64,000 nucleotides of DNA from Rubinisphaera margarita (lineage in GTDB: Bacteria > Planctomycetota > Planctomycetia > Planctomycetales > Planctomycetaceae), in the NCBI RefSeq assembly GCF_022267515.1, contig NZ_JAKFGB010000005.1, forward strand, positions 1-64,000, given 5' to 3'. Shown piece by piece: positions 1 through 10,782 of this stretch. The notes beneath the pieces were generated by a model. That model made no database searches. It saw nothing but the letters and a program-made list of their open reading frames with translations, and was not told the DNA's origin. Positions within the stretch are counted from its first letter, which is position 1. Every line of letters starts with the position of its first letter. Position numbers and translations under genes: made by a program.

Positions 1-120
1 AGCAACAGGAGGCCTGTCTTCAAATGTCGTCTGTTCCAGCGCCTCCAAACCCAAACGGAGTGGCCCTGATAGCCGTGCGATCAGGACGATAGGCGCGTGC
101 GTTCTAAGAAGAGAAACGCC

Positions 121-276
121 CAATCCCATTCTCCCACGGCTGCGCCGCCCCGAAAGAATCTTTCGGGGCCACCCCTGTGGGTGAGCACTTCGACGAAGCT
201 TGGAGCGGTCCACTGTGGCGCCCTGGCTCATGGGAAGCGAATTCCGCCGTCACAGTCTTGCTCAACAGACAGGAAT
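121..276 (+). repeat. Family C direct repeat, copy 1
   Basis: This 156-bp segment matches 444-599 with only scattered substitutions and no length change. Both copies contain TTCTCCCACGGCTGCGCCGC followed by a small hairpin, CCCCGAAAGA / TCTTTCGGGG. The core recurs as TTCTCCTACGGCTTCGCCGC at 5779-5798 and inverted at about 350-370, so this is a dispersed element and not only a local duplication. Confidence 0.85.
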
Positions 277-443
277 CAGGAGAAGAAGCGTTTGGCAGAT
301 CTATTCACTGGACCGAAAACAGGGTGGCCGTGATAGCTCCGCTATCAGGGCGGCGAAGCCGTAGGAGAACGCCTCTGCCGCTTGCCTCGAAGTGAACCGC
401 TCTATGGGTTCTAAGGGGGCGATGTGTTTCAGCAACAAACATC

Positions 444-599
444 CAATCCCATTCTCCCACGGCTGCGCCGCCCCGAAAGAATCTTTCGGGGCCACCCCTG
501 TGGGTGAGCACTTCGACGAAGATTGGAGCGGTCCACTGTAGCGCCCGGGTTCAAGGGGAGCGAATTCCGCCGCCACGGTCTTTCTCCACAGACAGGAAT
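444..599 (+). repeat. Family C direct repeat, copy 2
   Basis: Second copy of the 156-bp repeat at 121-276, in the same orientation and 323 bp away. It has the same internal CCCCGAAAGA / TCTTTCGGGG hairpin. The spacer between the copies holds the inverted partial relative at 349-395. Confidence 0.85.
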
Positions 600-649
600 G
601 TCTGTGCCACTGGCTGAGGGTGACGGCGGGCTTTGGTGTCGCTCCCAGA

Positions 650-1357
650 CTATTTCTTCTGGTCTTTCTTCTCAGCCTCGGCCTTGGGTTCTTCCTTCTT
701 GGGGGCCTCTTTCTTGGGCTCCTCCTTGGGCGGCTCAGGCTTCTTGGCTTCTTCTTTTTTCGGTTCTTCCTTTTTGGCTTCCGGCTTCTTCTCCGGTTCT
801 TTCTTCTCTTCCGGTTTCTTCTCCGGTTCCGGCGGGGTGATCGACAAACCGGCGATCACTTCGACCTCCGGCAGCGACTTCTTCAGTTCGGCGATGCCCG
901 CTTCGGTCACGCCTGTCTGCCAGACGTAAAGTTTCTTCAGCTTCGGAAGACTGGCGAGCTGTTTGATCCCGGCGTCGGTGACCTTGGTGTCGTAGAAGTT
1001 GAGATACTCAAGATTCTTCAGCCCGGTCAGATGTTTCAGGCCGGCATCGCCGATCTGAGTCTTCTCCAGATGGAGGCGGACCAGAGTGTCGAGTGTGGAA
1101 AGATGCTTGAGGCCTTCGTCGGTGATTTTCGTGCCGCGAAGGTTGAGCGAATAGACGTTCTGTACATCCTTGAGTGGAGCCAGGCTGGCGTCGGTGACAT
1201 CGCCGCTGGCGAGATGGTAGGAGACTTCGAGCCGTTCGTCGTTCTGGGCCAGCTTCTGCACGCGGCCCCCCTGTTTCTCGACGGCGTCGACCTGGCTGAA
1301 AGCGGTAGCGGCACAGAACAACAGCAAAATACAGGCGGTAGCGAACTCTCGAAGCAT
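650..1357 (-). CDS. Secreted leucine-rich-repeat protein with Lys/Pro/Glu tail
   Basis: A 235-residue protein. It begins with a signal peptide (hydrophobic residues about 7-20, likely cleavage after AFSQ). Residues about 50-165 hold four or five leucine-rich repeats of about 24 residues, with the pattern L-x-x-L-x-L-x-x-T-x-I-T-D-x-G-L typical of planctomycete LRR proteins. The last 60 residues are almost entirely K, E, P and A, a low-complexity charged tail. LRR domains usually mediate protein binding; no partner can be inferred from the neighbours. Export is clear from the signal peptide, and the function is unknown. The tail could act as a flexible or wall-associated segment. The gene is alone on the minus strand with no obvious operon partner. 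Confidence 0.8.
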   Translation of the reverse strand: MLREFATACILLLFCAATAFSQVDAVEKQGGRVQKLAQNDERLEVSYHLASGDVTDASLAPLKDVQNVYSLNLRGTKITDEGLKHLSTLDTLVRLHLEKTQIGDAGLKHLTGLKNLEYLNFYDTKVTDAGIKQLASLPKLKKLYVWQTGVTEAGIAELKKSLPEVEVIAGLSITPPEPEKKPEEKKEPEKKPEAKKEEPKKEEAKKPEPPKEEPKKEAPKKEEPKAEAEKKDQKK

Positions 1358-1574
1358 GTCTGACTCCCTGTCTGTTTCAAGATGACCCAGAACCCATCAT
1401 AACCCGTTGATGTCAGCTGGTACGATAGAAAACGGTTCCCGAAATGCAAGTCCCGTCGGATTTCGATCGGGCAGGCGGGCACCGTTTGGTTTCGGAGCCG
1501 TCGCGGATTACAATCGAATCACGCCAATAACTCTAACGAAGAGTTCACTGACAATATCACGGGAGGAGAGACTG

Positions 1575-1904
1575 ATGTCCGATTTGAACAGCAAGTACGA
1601 TGCAGCCCAGAAACTCAAAGACGAAGGCGATCTGCAGGGAGCCGTGGCTCTGCTGCAGGAGGTCATCGCTGAAGATCCGAACTTCGTGCTGGCTCACACC
1701 GCTCTGGCCGTGCATCTCCAGAAGCTCGGCAACAATGACCAGGCTCTGGCACACGCCCGGAAAGTTGTCGAACTGGAGCCGGACGATCCGTTCTCACATG
1801 CTCAGCTGTCGGTGATCGCTCAGCGTTGCGGTCGCATCAACGATGCAGAAGATGCTCTGGCCCGCTCCAACGACATGGGAGCAGGCGGCTGCGGCTCGCA
1901 CTGA
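1575..1904 (+). CDS. Small TPR-repeat protein
   Basis: A 109-residue protein. The start at 1575 is chosen because GGGAGGAGAG lies just upstream, a strong ribosome binding site; the open frame continues back to 1407 but without protein-like sequence. Residues about 5-95 form two to three tetratricopeptide repeats (A-x-x-L-x-x-x-G-x-x-x-x-A motifs near 11-40, 43-70 and 77-98). There is no signal peptide, so it is probably cytoplasmic. It ends in a short Gly/Cys/His sequence, GAGGCGSH, which could bind metal but is too short to say. The family is a protein-interaction scaffold; the partner is unknown. Confidence 0.75.
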   Translation: MSDLNSKYDAAQKLKDEGDLQGAVALLQEVIAEDPNFVLAHTALAVHLQKLGNNDQALAHARKVVELEPDDPFSHAQLSVIAQRCGRINDAEDALARSNDMGAGGCGSH

Positions 1905-2031
1905 TTTCGCAGTCCGTTCTGGGACTGGGCCACGGTCGTAACGTTGGCATCCTGCCAATAATGGCGGCCCGATTGTTGACAATATGAGGTAGCACATCGA
2001 TCAAGGATCGAGCACCACTCGTATTGGAAGT

Positions 2032-2105
2032 TACGGCCTGCGAAGCACGCCACACGCATTTCCCTCTCACCCAAACCCTCTCCGCCCAGGGGGGTGAGGG
2101 GACTT
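2032..2105 (-). repeat. Family B intergenic repeat, inverted copy
   Basis: On the minus strand this reads AAGTCCCCTCACCCCCCTGG, then GCGGAGAGGGTTTGGGTGAG, then the motif GAAATGCG and CAGGCCGT. The same order of blocks occurs at 50968-51040 and, less exactly, at 26934-27010 and 56113-56190. It fills most of the gap between the TPR gene and the prenyltransferase gene. Confidence 0.7.
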
Positions 2106-2145
2106 GACGGGGGGCTGGAACACTGAATCCGTCGAAACCATTCCG

Positions 2146-3042
2146 ATGCAACTGACTCCACTGCTGCGCCTGCTTCGCTTCCCCGCACTCTTCACGACCT
2201 TTCCGGATGTGCTGGCGGGCTACGCGATTGTGCGGCAGGGGCAGATCGACGGGCTCGAACTGACGGCTCTGCTCGTTTCTTCCGGGTTGCTGTATCTCTC
2301 GGGCATGGTCTTCAACGATGTCTTCGATGTCGCTCAGGACACCGAAGAGCGTCCGACCCGGCCGATTCCTGCGGGAGAGATCAGTCGACGCACAGCCGCG
2401 ATGCTGGGCGGCGGGTTGATGCTCGGCGGAATGATCGCAGCGGCGTTCGTGTCGCTACTCGCGGTGATCGTCGCCGTTTTACTCGCCTCGATGATCCTGG
2501 CCTATGACGCCGGTGGGAAGAAGACGCCAGCCGGCCCCGTGCTGATGGGGCTCTGTCGCGGGTTGAATGTGTTGTTGGGAGCGGCGTGTCTGGAGAGTTT
2601 CCAGTCATGGACTGCTCATCCCGCGTTGATCGTCGCCGGAATCATGGCGTTCTACGTGTGTGGAATCACGCTGTTCGCCCGCACGGAAGCAAAAGAGTCG
2701 GGACGCGGGCCGCTGATCGCCGGCTGGGTGCTTTGCCTGGCGGCTCTGTTTGGCTGGGGAATCGTCGCCGCAACCTGGGCGACGGGGCCAGCCGTGCGAA
2801 TCACGCTGCTGATGCTGATCCTCATCGGCTTCCAGATTTCCCGCCGCATGTCGATGGCCCTGCGAACCCGTCAGCCTCAACACGTGCAGCAGGCGATTCG
2901 AGTCTTGCTGCTGACCATTCCGATGCTCGAAGCGATCGTCATCATCGCGCACGGCGGACCGGATTCCCTGCCGCTGGCAATTGCGGCTGCCCTGATGATG
3001 ATCCCGGGGCAGATCCTCTCGAAGTTCATCCCGATGACCTGA
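2146..3042 (+). CDS. UbiA-family prenyltransferase, integral membrane
   Basis: A 298-residue membrane protein; the frame extends upstream to 2104, but MQLTPLLRLLRFP at 2146 is the usual beginning of this family. It has the first aspartate-rich motif N57-D58-x-x-D61-x-x-x-D65, followed by RPTRPIP, which binds the prenyl diphosphate through Mg2+. Eight or nine hydrophobic segments follow. The second Asp-rich motif is weak: AYDAGGKKTP at about 122-131. UbiA enzymes attach an isoprenoid chain to an aromatic or sugar acceptor during quinone, haem or lipid synthesis. The acceptor cannot be told, because no quinone or other pathway gene lies nearby. The next gene, cysE, is convergent. Confidence 0.8.
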   Translation: MQLTPLLRLLRFPALFTTFPDVLAGYAIVRQGQIDGLELTALLVSSGLLYLSGMVFNDVFDVAQDTEERPTRPIPAGEISRRTAAMLGGGLMLGGMIAAAFVSLLAVIVAVLLASMILAYDAGGKKTPAGPVLMGLCRGLNVLLGAACLESFQSWTAHPALIVAGIMAFYVCGITLFARTEAKESGRGPLIAGWVLCLAALFGWGIVAATWATGPAVRITLLMLILIGFQISRRMSMALRTRQPQHVQQAIRVLLLTIPMLEAIVIIAHGGPDSLPLAIAAALMMIPGQILSKFIPMT

Positions 3043-3100
3043 TGGGGTCGGGTGCGATGCCCACGCTCGGGCGGGCATGCTTCACATGGACGTCGCGGCC

Positions 3101-4036
3101 TCAGGAAGCTTCGCGGAATTTCAGCGACGGCTTTTCGATCGTGACGATCGTATTCGGCGGAATGCTCTTCATCAGCGAGACGCTGGCTCCGATGACGGAA
3201 TTGGAACCGATCACCGTGTCTCCGCCCAAGATCGTCGCGTTGGCGTAGATCACGACGCCTTCTCCAATCGTCGGATGGCGCTTGGAGCCACGGATGATGT
3301 TGCCCTCACTGTCCTTGGGGAAACTGAGTGCTCCCAGCGTGACGCCTTGATAGATCTTCACGTACGGATGGATCTCACAGGTTTCACCGATCACCACACC
3401 TGTACCATGATCGATGAAGAACGAATGACCGATCTGGGCTCCCGGGTGGATATCAATCCCGGTGCGGGAGTGCGAGCGTTCCGACATCATTCGAGGAATG
3501 AACGGCACTTTCCGCCGGTAGAGTTCGTGAGCGAGTCGATGGATGGTGATCGCTTCGAGACCCGGATAGGAAAAGATGATCTCATCGAGATTCATAGCCG
3601 CCGGGTCGCCATCGAACGCCGCCTGCACATCCTTGGAAAGGATCGACCGCAGTTCCGGAATGCACTTCAGAAAGTCGAGCGTGATTTCCTGAGCCTCGGC
3701 TTCAAAATCCCGCTCGACGATGGCGTTGCAGACCGCATCGGTGCGTGTGGTGAAGTCGTGCCGAAGAGCCCGGGCGATCTGTTCGGTCAGCATGTCGTGA
3801 AGGCTGTCGACCAGATCTCCGACGTAATACGTTACATTGCCGAAGTGGAGATTCTGTCGACGGCGGTATCCCGGAAACAGGATTTCGGACAGGTCTTCGA
3901 GCAGCTTGGAAATCTCGTTGTAGCTGGGCAGGGGACAATGGCCGAGGTGATTGATTGTCCCGATCTCATGGTAGCTGTTGACGATCTGCCCGGTGATTTC
4001 CGGCAGAATTTCCTTGCGACGAAAGTCGGTAGCCAT
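3101..4036 (-). CDS. cysE: Serine O-acetyltransferase
   Basis: A 311-residue enzyme that transfers acetyl from acetyl-CoA to L-serine, giving O-acetylserine for cysteine synthesis. The C-terminal half (about 190-300) is a left-handed beta-helix of hexapeptide repeats (IDIHPGAQIG, VVIGETCEIH, TILGGDTVIG). It contains the family signature FFIDHGTGVVIGE with the catalytic His-Asp region. The alpha-helical N-terminal region of about 190 residues is longer than in the short EpsC type, resembling the longer serine acetyltransferases. The start is an ATG on the minus strand at 4036. The window also carries cysC at 14,361, another sulfur-assimilation gene, but the two are not in one operon. The usual partner cysK is not in the window. 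Confidence 0.92.
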   Translation of the reverse strand: MATDFRRKEILPEITGQIVNSYHEIGTINHLGHCPLPSYNEISKLLEDLSEILFPGYRRRQNLHFGNVTYYVGDLVDSLHDMLTEQIARALRHDFTTRTDAVCNAIVERDFEAEAQEITLDFLKCIPELRSILSKDVQAAFDGDPAAMNLDEIIFSYPGLEAITIHRLAHELYRRKVPFIPRMMSERSHSRTGIDIHPGAQIGHSFFIDHGTGVVIGETCEIHPYVKIYQGVTLGALSFPKDSEGNIIRGSKRHPTIGEGVVIYANATILGGDTVIGSNSVIGASVSLMKSIPPNTIVTIEKPSLKFREAS

Positions 4037-4399
4037 GACCAGCCTCTGGAAAGGGGTCGAGTTATCAGAGATCCCACAATGCAGTTAACGCAAGTTATCG
4101 GCAGTGTGCAAAACAACGCTGCATGCGCAGATCCATTCTTACGTCCTGCGGGGATCTGTGAACCAGAATACTCGGCAAAAGTTCGCTGTCTTATCTTTTC
4201 TTCCCCGATTGAAGAAGAATTCTGGCAAATTGAAACGATCTGAGGCATCTCCCTGCAGAAGATGCCGGAACATTCCGGTTCCGCTGGTCTTCCATGAATT
4301 TCGCCCGATTCGAACCGCCATCGTCGCCGATACACAGTAGGGACGGACCATCTCTTCCTGCCGTCAGGCCGGGTCGACTCCTGAGCGGAACCAGTGACC
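4037..4399. other. Divergent intergenic region upstream of cysE
   Basis: About 360 bases between the divergent cysE and HD-GYP-like genes. It must hold the promoters of both. There is an imperfect hairpin at about 4266-4281 (CCGGAA / TTCCGG). I do not recognise a riboswitch or a known operator. Confidence 0.4.
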
Positions 4400-5653
4400 A
4401 TGCAAGAAACTCGTGCTGAATCCGCTCCCGGTCAGGGAGTCCCTGATGCGGCTGCACCAGTCGCCGACTGGGAGCACTATCTGCAGCGTCATCTCGACAC
4501 GCCGTCGGGGTGCAAAGTTCGCCAGACGCGAATCCGTCAGACTCCGCAGGGAAGAGAACAGGCGTATCTCAAGCGGCTGGCCAAAACCGCTCGCACGAGC
4601 TTCGAGAAAACGGCGGTGTCTTTACATTCGCACCGCCTGCAGAGACATGCTCTTGACCTGATTCAACTTCGGCGTCGACTGATTCCCGATGGATCCCCGG
4701 CCTGGCAGCGGATCGAAGTCTTTCTGGCAGTCGCCCAAGTGCACCAGGCTCTGGAACTGCTGCTCGACGAGATCGATGGTCTGCTGGGATTGCATCAGCA
4801 GATCCAGCGACTGATGACCGACACTGACGTGTTTCTCACGACTCTGGCCGCCGGGAAACCGTGCGACATCTTTCGATTGCGCACGATTCTGCAGGCGATT
4901 CGCCACGCGGCTGCCGATGCCACGGTTCAAACCCGTAACTGGCTGACGACATGCAGTCTATTCGCCGAGCTGGAAACGGCGAAGATGCTGCCCGTGCGAC
5001 GTCTCCCGCTCGCCAGTGCTCTGCAGTCGACCTATCTGTGCGCCCGACTGATTCGACGGAATGGCTGGGGGCTAAACGAAGAGCAGATTCTTGCAGCCGC
5101 ATTGCTGAAGGATGTCGCTTTCTGGCATCCGAAGCTTTCCGAGATCATTTCGAGGCGGGGACATCATTCCGAATGGTCGGCTGCAATGGTCGCATCGCTG
5201 AATGAGATTGCACCGGGAACGATTCGTATGGTGCGGCAGCATCACGAGTGTGTCGATGGCACAGGAATTCCCTTCGGCGTAGCCGCCGAAGAGCTTCATC
5301 GCAGTGACCGTCTGCTCTCGTTGATCACACGGTGGACCGAGTTGTATCAGCACGAGATGAAGATGCGTGAAGGTTACAGTCTGGAAGCTGACTGGCAGGA
5401 TGATCTGAGGACGTGCAACGAGGTCATGGAGACAGAAACGGCGGAACATCGCTGGGACGCCGCCTGGTTCCAATGCCTGCAGCAGGAGTTCGGGATCCGG
5501 CCTCCGCAGGAAATCGCCTCACCTGAAGAGGGCGGACGTCAGCTGAACGACTGGAAAGTTCCCCGTCCCAACTTTCTCAAACGACGATTCCCGATCCTGG
5601 GAGACAAAGTCGCCGTCCACGCCGCTGTTCGCTCGAAGTCGAAAGAACGCTGA
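4400..5653 (+). CDS. Degenerate HD-GYP-like protein
   Basis: A 417-residue soluble protein starting at ATG 4400; a GTG two codons earlier is also possible. The N-terminal 200 residues are charged and helical and I do not recognise them. Residues about 205-345 resemble an HD-GYP domain: AAALLKD at 232-238 corresponds to the usual AAxLHD, H256 follows in HSEW, and QHHECVDGTGIPFG at 280-293 is a good match to the GYP-region motif. The key His of the HD pair is replaced by Lys237. HD-GYP enzymes hydrolyse cyclic di-GMP using a metal centre, and loss of one ligand suggests a weakened or non-catalytic, perhaps c-di-GMP-binding, protein. It stands alone on the plus strand. The assignment to the superfamily is fairly secure; activity is doubtful. 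Confidence 0.65.
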   Translation: MQETRAESAPGQGVPDAAAPVADWEHYLQRHLDTPSGCKVRQTRIRQTPQGREQAYLKRLAKTARTSFEKTAVSLHSHRLQRHALDLIQLRRRLIPDGSPAWQRIEVFLAVAQVHQALELLLDEIDGLLGLHQQIQRLMTDTDVFLTTLAAGKPCDIFRLRTILQAIRHAAADATVQTRNWLTTCSLFAELETAKMLPVRRLPLASALQSTYLCARLIRRNGWGLNEEQILAAALLKDVAFWHPKLSEIISRRGHHSEWSAAMVASLNEIAPGTIRMVRQHHECVDGTGIPFGVAAEELHRSDRLLSLITRWTELYQHEMKMREGYSLEADWQDDLRTCNEVMETETAEHRWDAAWFQCLQQEFGIRPPQEIASPEEGGRQLNDWKVPRPNFLKRRFPILGDKVAVHAAVRSKSKER

Positions 5654-5969
5654 GTCTCGCCCGCTCGCTGATGTTCTTTCTGTAGATTCCCAGTGTGCTG
5701 GAACACCTCTTGGCCCCAGGCATAGGTGGCCCCGAAAGACAAGCGGAAGACTGCACCTTGAGGCTCGAGGCAGATGCGTTCTCCTACGGCTTCGCCGCCG
5801 CCCTTGGGAAAATGGGCACGACTGATTGCTGTCTGTGCGTCATTCGGGAGCGACGGGATCGTTTCCGCAATCTCCGCTGCTTGCAGGATCACAAAACGGC
5901 TTGGTTGAGCCCGACTGCTTTCCGTGAGATAATCCCCCCTCAATGCACACCACCAGAGGGAGGAAGGCG
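5654..5969. other. Intergenic region with family C repeat fragment
   Basis: About 315 bases without a gene. TTCTCCTACGGCTTCGCCGC at 5779-5798, with surrounding bases, resembles the repeat at 121-276 and, inverted, the segment at 349-395. The ispD ribosome binding site GAGGGAGGAAGG lies at its right end. Confidence 0.5.
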
Positions 5970-6713
5970 ATGTCGAAACGATTCGGAGTCATTCTGCCGG
6001 CAGCCGGAAAGAGCAGTCGGTTTTCGCATCAACAGAGAAAGAAGCCATTTGTCGACCTGAAAGGCCGGGCGATCTGGCTGCGGGCCGCTGAACATTTCGT
6101 CAATCGCGAAGACGTGGCCAAAACGGTCATCGTGATCGCCCCGGAGGATCGCGAGTACTTCACGACGAAGTTCCAGCCGAATCTCGCCTTTATGGATATT
6201 GAAGTCGTCGACGGAGGAGCCGAGCGTGTCGATTCAGTGGAACGTGGCATTGCGGCCATGCCCGACGATATCGAGTACATCGCCGTCCACGATGCGGCTC
6301 GTCCCCTGCTGACCAAGAAATGGGTCGATCGCGTTTTCCAGGCGGCTGTTGAATCGGACGCGGCCATTCTCGGGATTCCGGTCACGAGTACCCTGAAGCG
6401 GGTCGCTGATTCGATGATTCAGGAAACGGTCTCGCGGGAAGCCCTCTGGCAGGCGCAGACGCCACAGGTGTTCAAAGCGGAAGTGCTTCGCAACGCTTAT
6501 AAGGTTCGCGGGAAATTTGTGCCGACCGATGAAGCCCAGCTGGTGGAGAAGGCGGGGGTCCCGGTGAAGATCGTCGAAGGGTCGGCGATGAATCTGAAGG
6601 TCACGACGCAGGATGACTTCCGCATGGCGCAGGCCCTTGTGGATCATCTGCCCAAGGAATCGCTGCCACGGACGCTGCACCCGTTCAGCGACGAGCCAAG
6701 CGGATTATTCTGA
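5970..6713 (+). CDS. ispD: 2-C-methyl-D-erythritol 4-phosphate cytidylyltransferase
   Basis: A 247-residue cytosolic enzyme that joins CTP and methylerythritol 4-phosphate to form CDP-ME, the third step of the MEP route to isoprenoids. The start at 5970 follows GAGGGAGGAAGGCG, a strong ribosome binding site; an ATG 27 bases earlier is out of position for it. Family motifs are clear: LPAAGKSSRF at 9-18 (CTP binding), VHDAARPL at 106-113, PVTSTLKRV near 130 and QTPQVFK near 160. The length is normal for the family, though the loop AGKSSRFSHQQRKKPF is slightly divergent from the usual AGxGxRMxxxxxKQ. The FabZ-like gene follows 162 bases downstream, and the two may form a lipid-precursor transcription unit. 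Confidence 0.9.
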   Translation: MSKRFGVILPAAGKSSRFSHQQRKKPFVDLKGRAIWLRAAEHFVNREDVAKTVIVIAPEDREYFTTKFQPNLAFMDIEVVDGGAERVDSVERGIAAMPDDIEYIAVHDAARPLLTKKWVDRVFQAAVESDAAILGIPVTSTLKRVADSMIQETVSREALWQAQTPQVFKAEVLRNAYKVRGKFVPTDEAQLVEKAGVPVKIVEGSAMNLKVTTQDDFRMAQALVDHLPKESLPRTLHPFSDEPSGLF

Positions 6714-6875
6714 GCCCCCCGGAAATAAAGTTTCAGTGAACGGTTCAGGCGGCAGTTGCAAGCTTCCCCGCAACGTTCATAATAAGACAGGCAACAACGA
6801 CCCGATCACCGAAAGAGACTCGCCCTTCGATTGTCGATGGAGTGTCCGAGCTCGCGGAAATCAAAGGAGGGCACC

Positions 6876-7307
6876 ATGGACCGAGATCAGATCAAGCACT
6901 GTATACCGCATCGCGAACCGTTCCTGTGGATCGACGAAGTTCTCGAGATTGAGAAGAACAAGATTCACGCAACGAAGTACATCGATCCCGATTTGCCGGT
7001 CTTTCAGGGGCATTATCCGGACTTCCCGATTCTCCCCGGCGTTCTACAATGTGAAATGGCCCTGCAGGCCGGAGCGATTCTGATTTCCCGCCAGCATGCT
7101 CTCGAAGCCGATAAAGTGCCGGTGGCGACGCGAATGAACGACGTCAAATTCCGTCACATGGTTCGTCCTGGGGACACGGCGAACGTGTACGTCGAGATTA
7201 CCGAGCGGCTGGGCGACGCGTTCTTTATGACGGGCAAAATCGTCGTCGATGGCCAGACCACAACACGGCTGGAGTTCGCTGCCACCGCGACCGATTCGCC
7301 CAGCTAG
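6876..7307 (+). CDS. FabZ-like 3-hydroxyacyl-ACP dehydratase
   Basis: A 143-residue single hot-dog protein. The start at 6876 is set by AAAGGAGG six bases upstream. It has the family opening IPHREPFLWID (10-20), the catalytic His46 in GHYPDFP and the catalytic Glu60 in PGVLQCEMALQAG. These correspond to the His/Glu pair of FabZ, which removes water from 3-hydroxyacyl-ACP in fatty acid elongation. The sequence departs from core FabZ in places (GHYPDFP instead of GHFPGxP), so it may be a second, specialised dehydratase of the type common in planctomycetes. The bidirectional terminator at 7566-7600 ends the transcript. Confidence 0.82.
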   Translation: MDRDQIKHCIPHREPFLWIDEVLEIEKNKIHATKYIDPDLPVFQGHYPDFPILPGVLQCEMALQAGAILISRQHALEADKVPVATRMNDVKFRHMVRPGDTANVYVEITERLGDAFFMTGKIVVDGQTTTRLEFAATATDSPS

Positions 7308-7565
7308 TGTGTCCACGAGGATGGCACTGAGATTTATCTTGGTGTTGCCACGCAAGCGCAGGCCTGTCTTCAGCGTACGTTTGAGGAATGGCATTGAGTA
7401 GTGCGCACTAAGAGTGTCGCAGCTCTCCCTACGCTTTGGGTTGGGACTCCCTGGCAGGGTTGGACAGGCGCAATCGTATCTCCGCATGGTACGGACATTT
7501 GCTGGGATAACCCTGACGGCCAGCCTACATCCTGAGGCAAAAAGCTGTCTGCAGACGACGACACG
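7308..7565. other. Intergenic region between fabZ-like gene and terminator
   Basis: About 260 bases with no gene. It contains a shortened REP-like family A element at 7426-7450 and ends at the bidirectional terminator. Open frames here have no protein-like features. Confidence 0.5.
7426..7450 (-). repeat. REP-like family A element, degenerate copy
   Basis: TCCCTACGCTTTGGGTTGGG resembles the family A repeat read on the minus strand (TCCCTCGCTTACGCTTCGGG and onward), with a five-base internal deletion and one substitution. It is about 30 kb from the main cluster around the RAYT gene. Confidence 0.55.
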
Positions 7566-7600
7566 AAAAAAGCCCGCGCGGAATCACGCGGGCTTTTTTT
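7566..7600. terminator. Bidirectional rho-independent terminator
   Basis: A perfect stem GCCCGCG / CGCGGGC (7572-7578 with 7587-7593) with an 8-base loop, flanked by A6 on the left and T7 on the right. It can therefore terminate transcription from both sides. It lies between the plus-strand FabZ-like gene and the minus-strand aconitase gene that ends at 7622. Confidence 0.93.
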
Positions 7601-7621
7601 GCGTTTCAATCGGAGAGCGAC

Positions 7622-10294
<2,673 letters not shown>

Positions 10295-10782
10295 GCTCCA
10301 CTCCCAGTCCGATCCCGAACGTTCGTCCGCGATCTGCGTTTGTTGTACTGCTCTTGAGTTAGAAAGCGTACTTGATGCAACGGCGATGTTAAAGGGTTCC
10401 CCCGGTCCACAGATCGCATTTTCGAAGGGGACGAATCTGGCGAGAAGCAGGGGCGACATCGACTTATCATCAACCGTCGATGCGACTTAGGGATCAACCT
10501 CTCCCGATGAATGGGCCCGGATTGCGACGTTCTGACGCATTCATCGCTCGAATTGAGTCGGGGAATAGCGCAACGTACAGCGGTCATCCGCGAGATTCCG
10601 GTGAAGACTGTTAAGGTTTGATGAACAGTCGTAACTGGCACTGTTGTTCGAGTTCTTCAGTCGCGACAATCCTTCCAGCAAGAGGCCTCGACCGCACGCA
10701 CGCTGTCGGACTTGTGGGAACGAATTGAAATCAAGCGACTGTGCTCGTCGTCCAGAAGGCGACTGGAGCAAACGGAACAAAA
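10295..10782. other. Divergent intergenic region, acnA / kinase
   Basis: Nearly 490 bases between the divergent aconitase and kinase genes, which must contain both promoters and leaders. Open frames run into it from both sides but have no family-like sequence. I do not recognise an operator or RNA motif. Confidence 0.4.

Larger units (their letters stand above)
1..649. other. Gene-free stretch with dispersed repeats
   Basis: I see no convincing gene here. Short open frames in this stretch lack recognisable domains, a ribosome binding site or sensible codon use, and they run through repeated DNA. The stretch carries two copies of a 156-bp direct repeat (121-276 and 444-599). It also carries an inverted, partial relative at about 349-395, and two similar short segments reading GTGGCC-TGATAG near 60 and 324. 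It lies downstream of the LRR gene that ends at 650 on the minus strand. Confidence 0.6.

Noticed and set aside
3077..4243. 388-codon plus-strand frame opposite cysE
   Set aside because: The minus strand carries the complete serine acetyltransferase signature.
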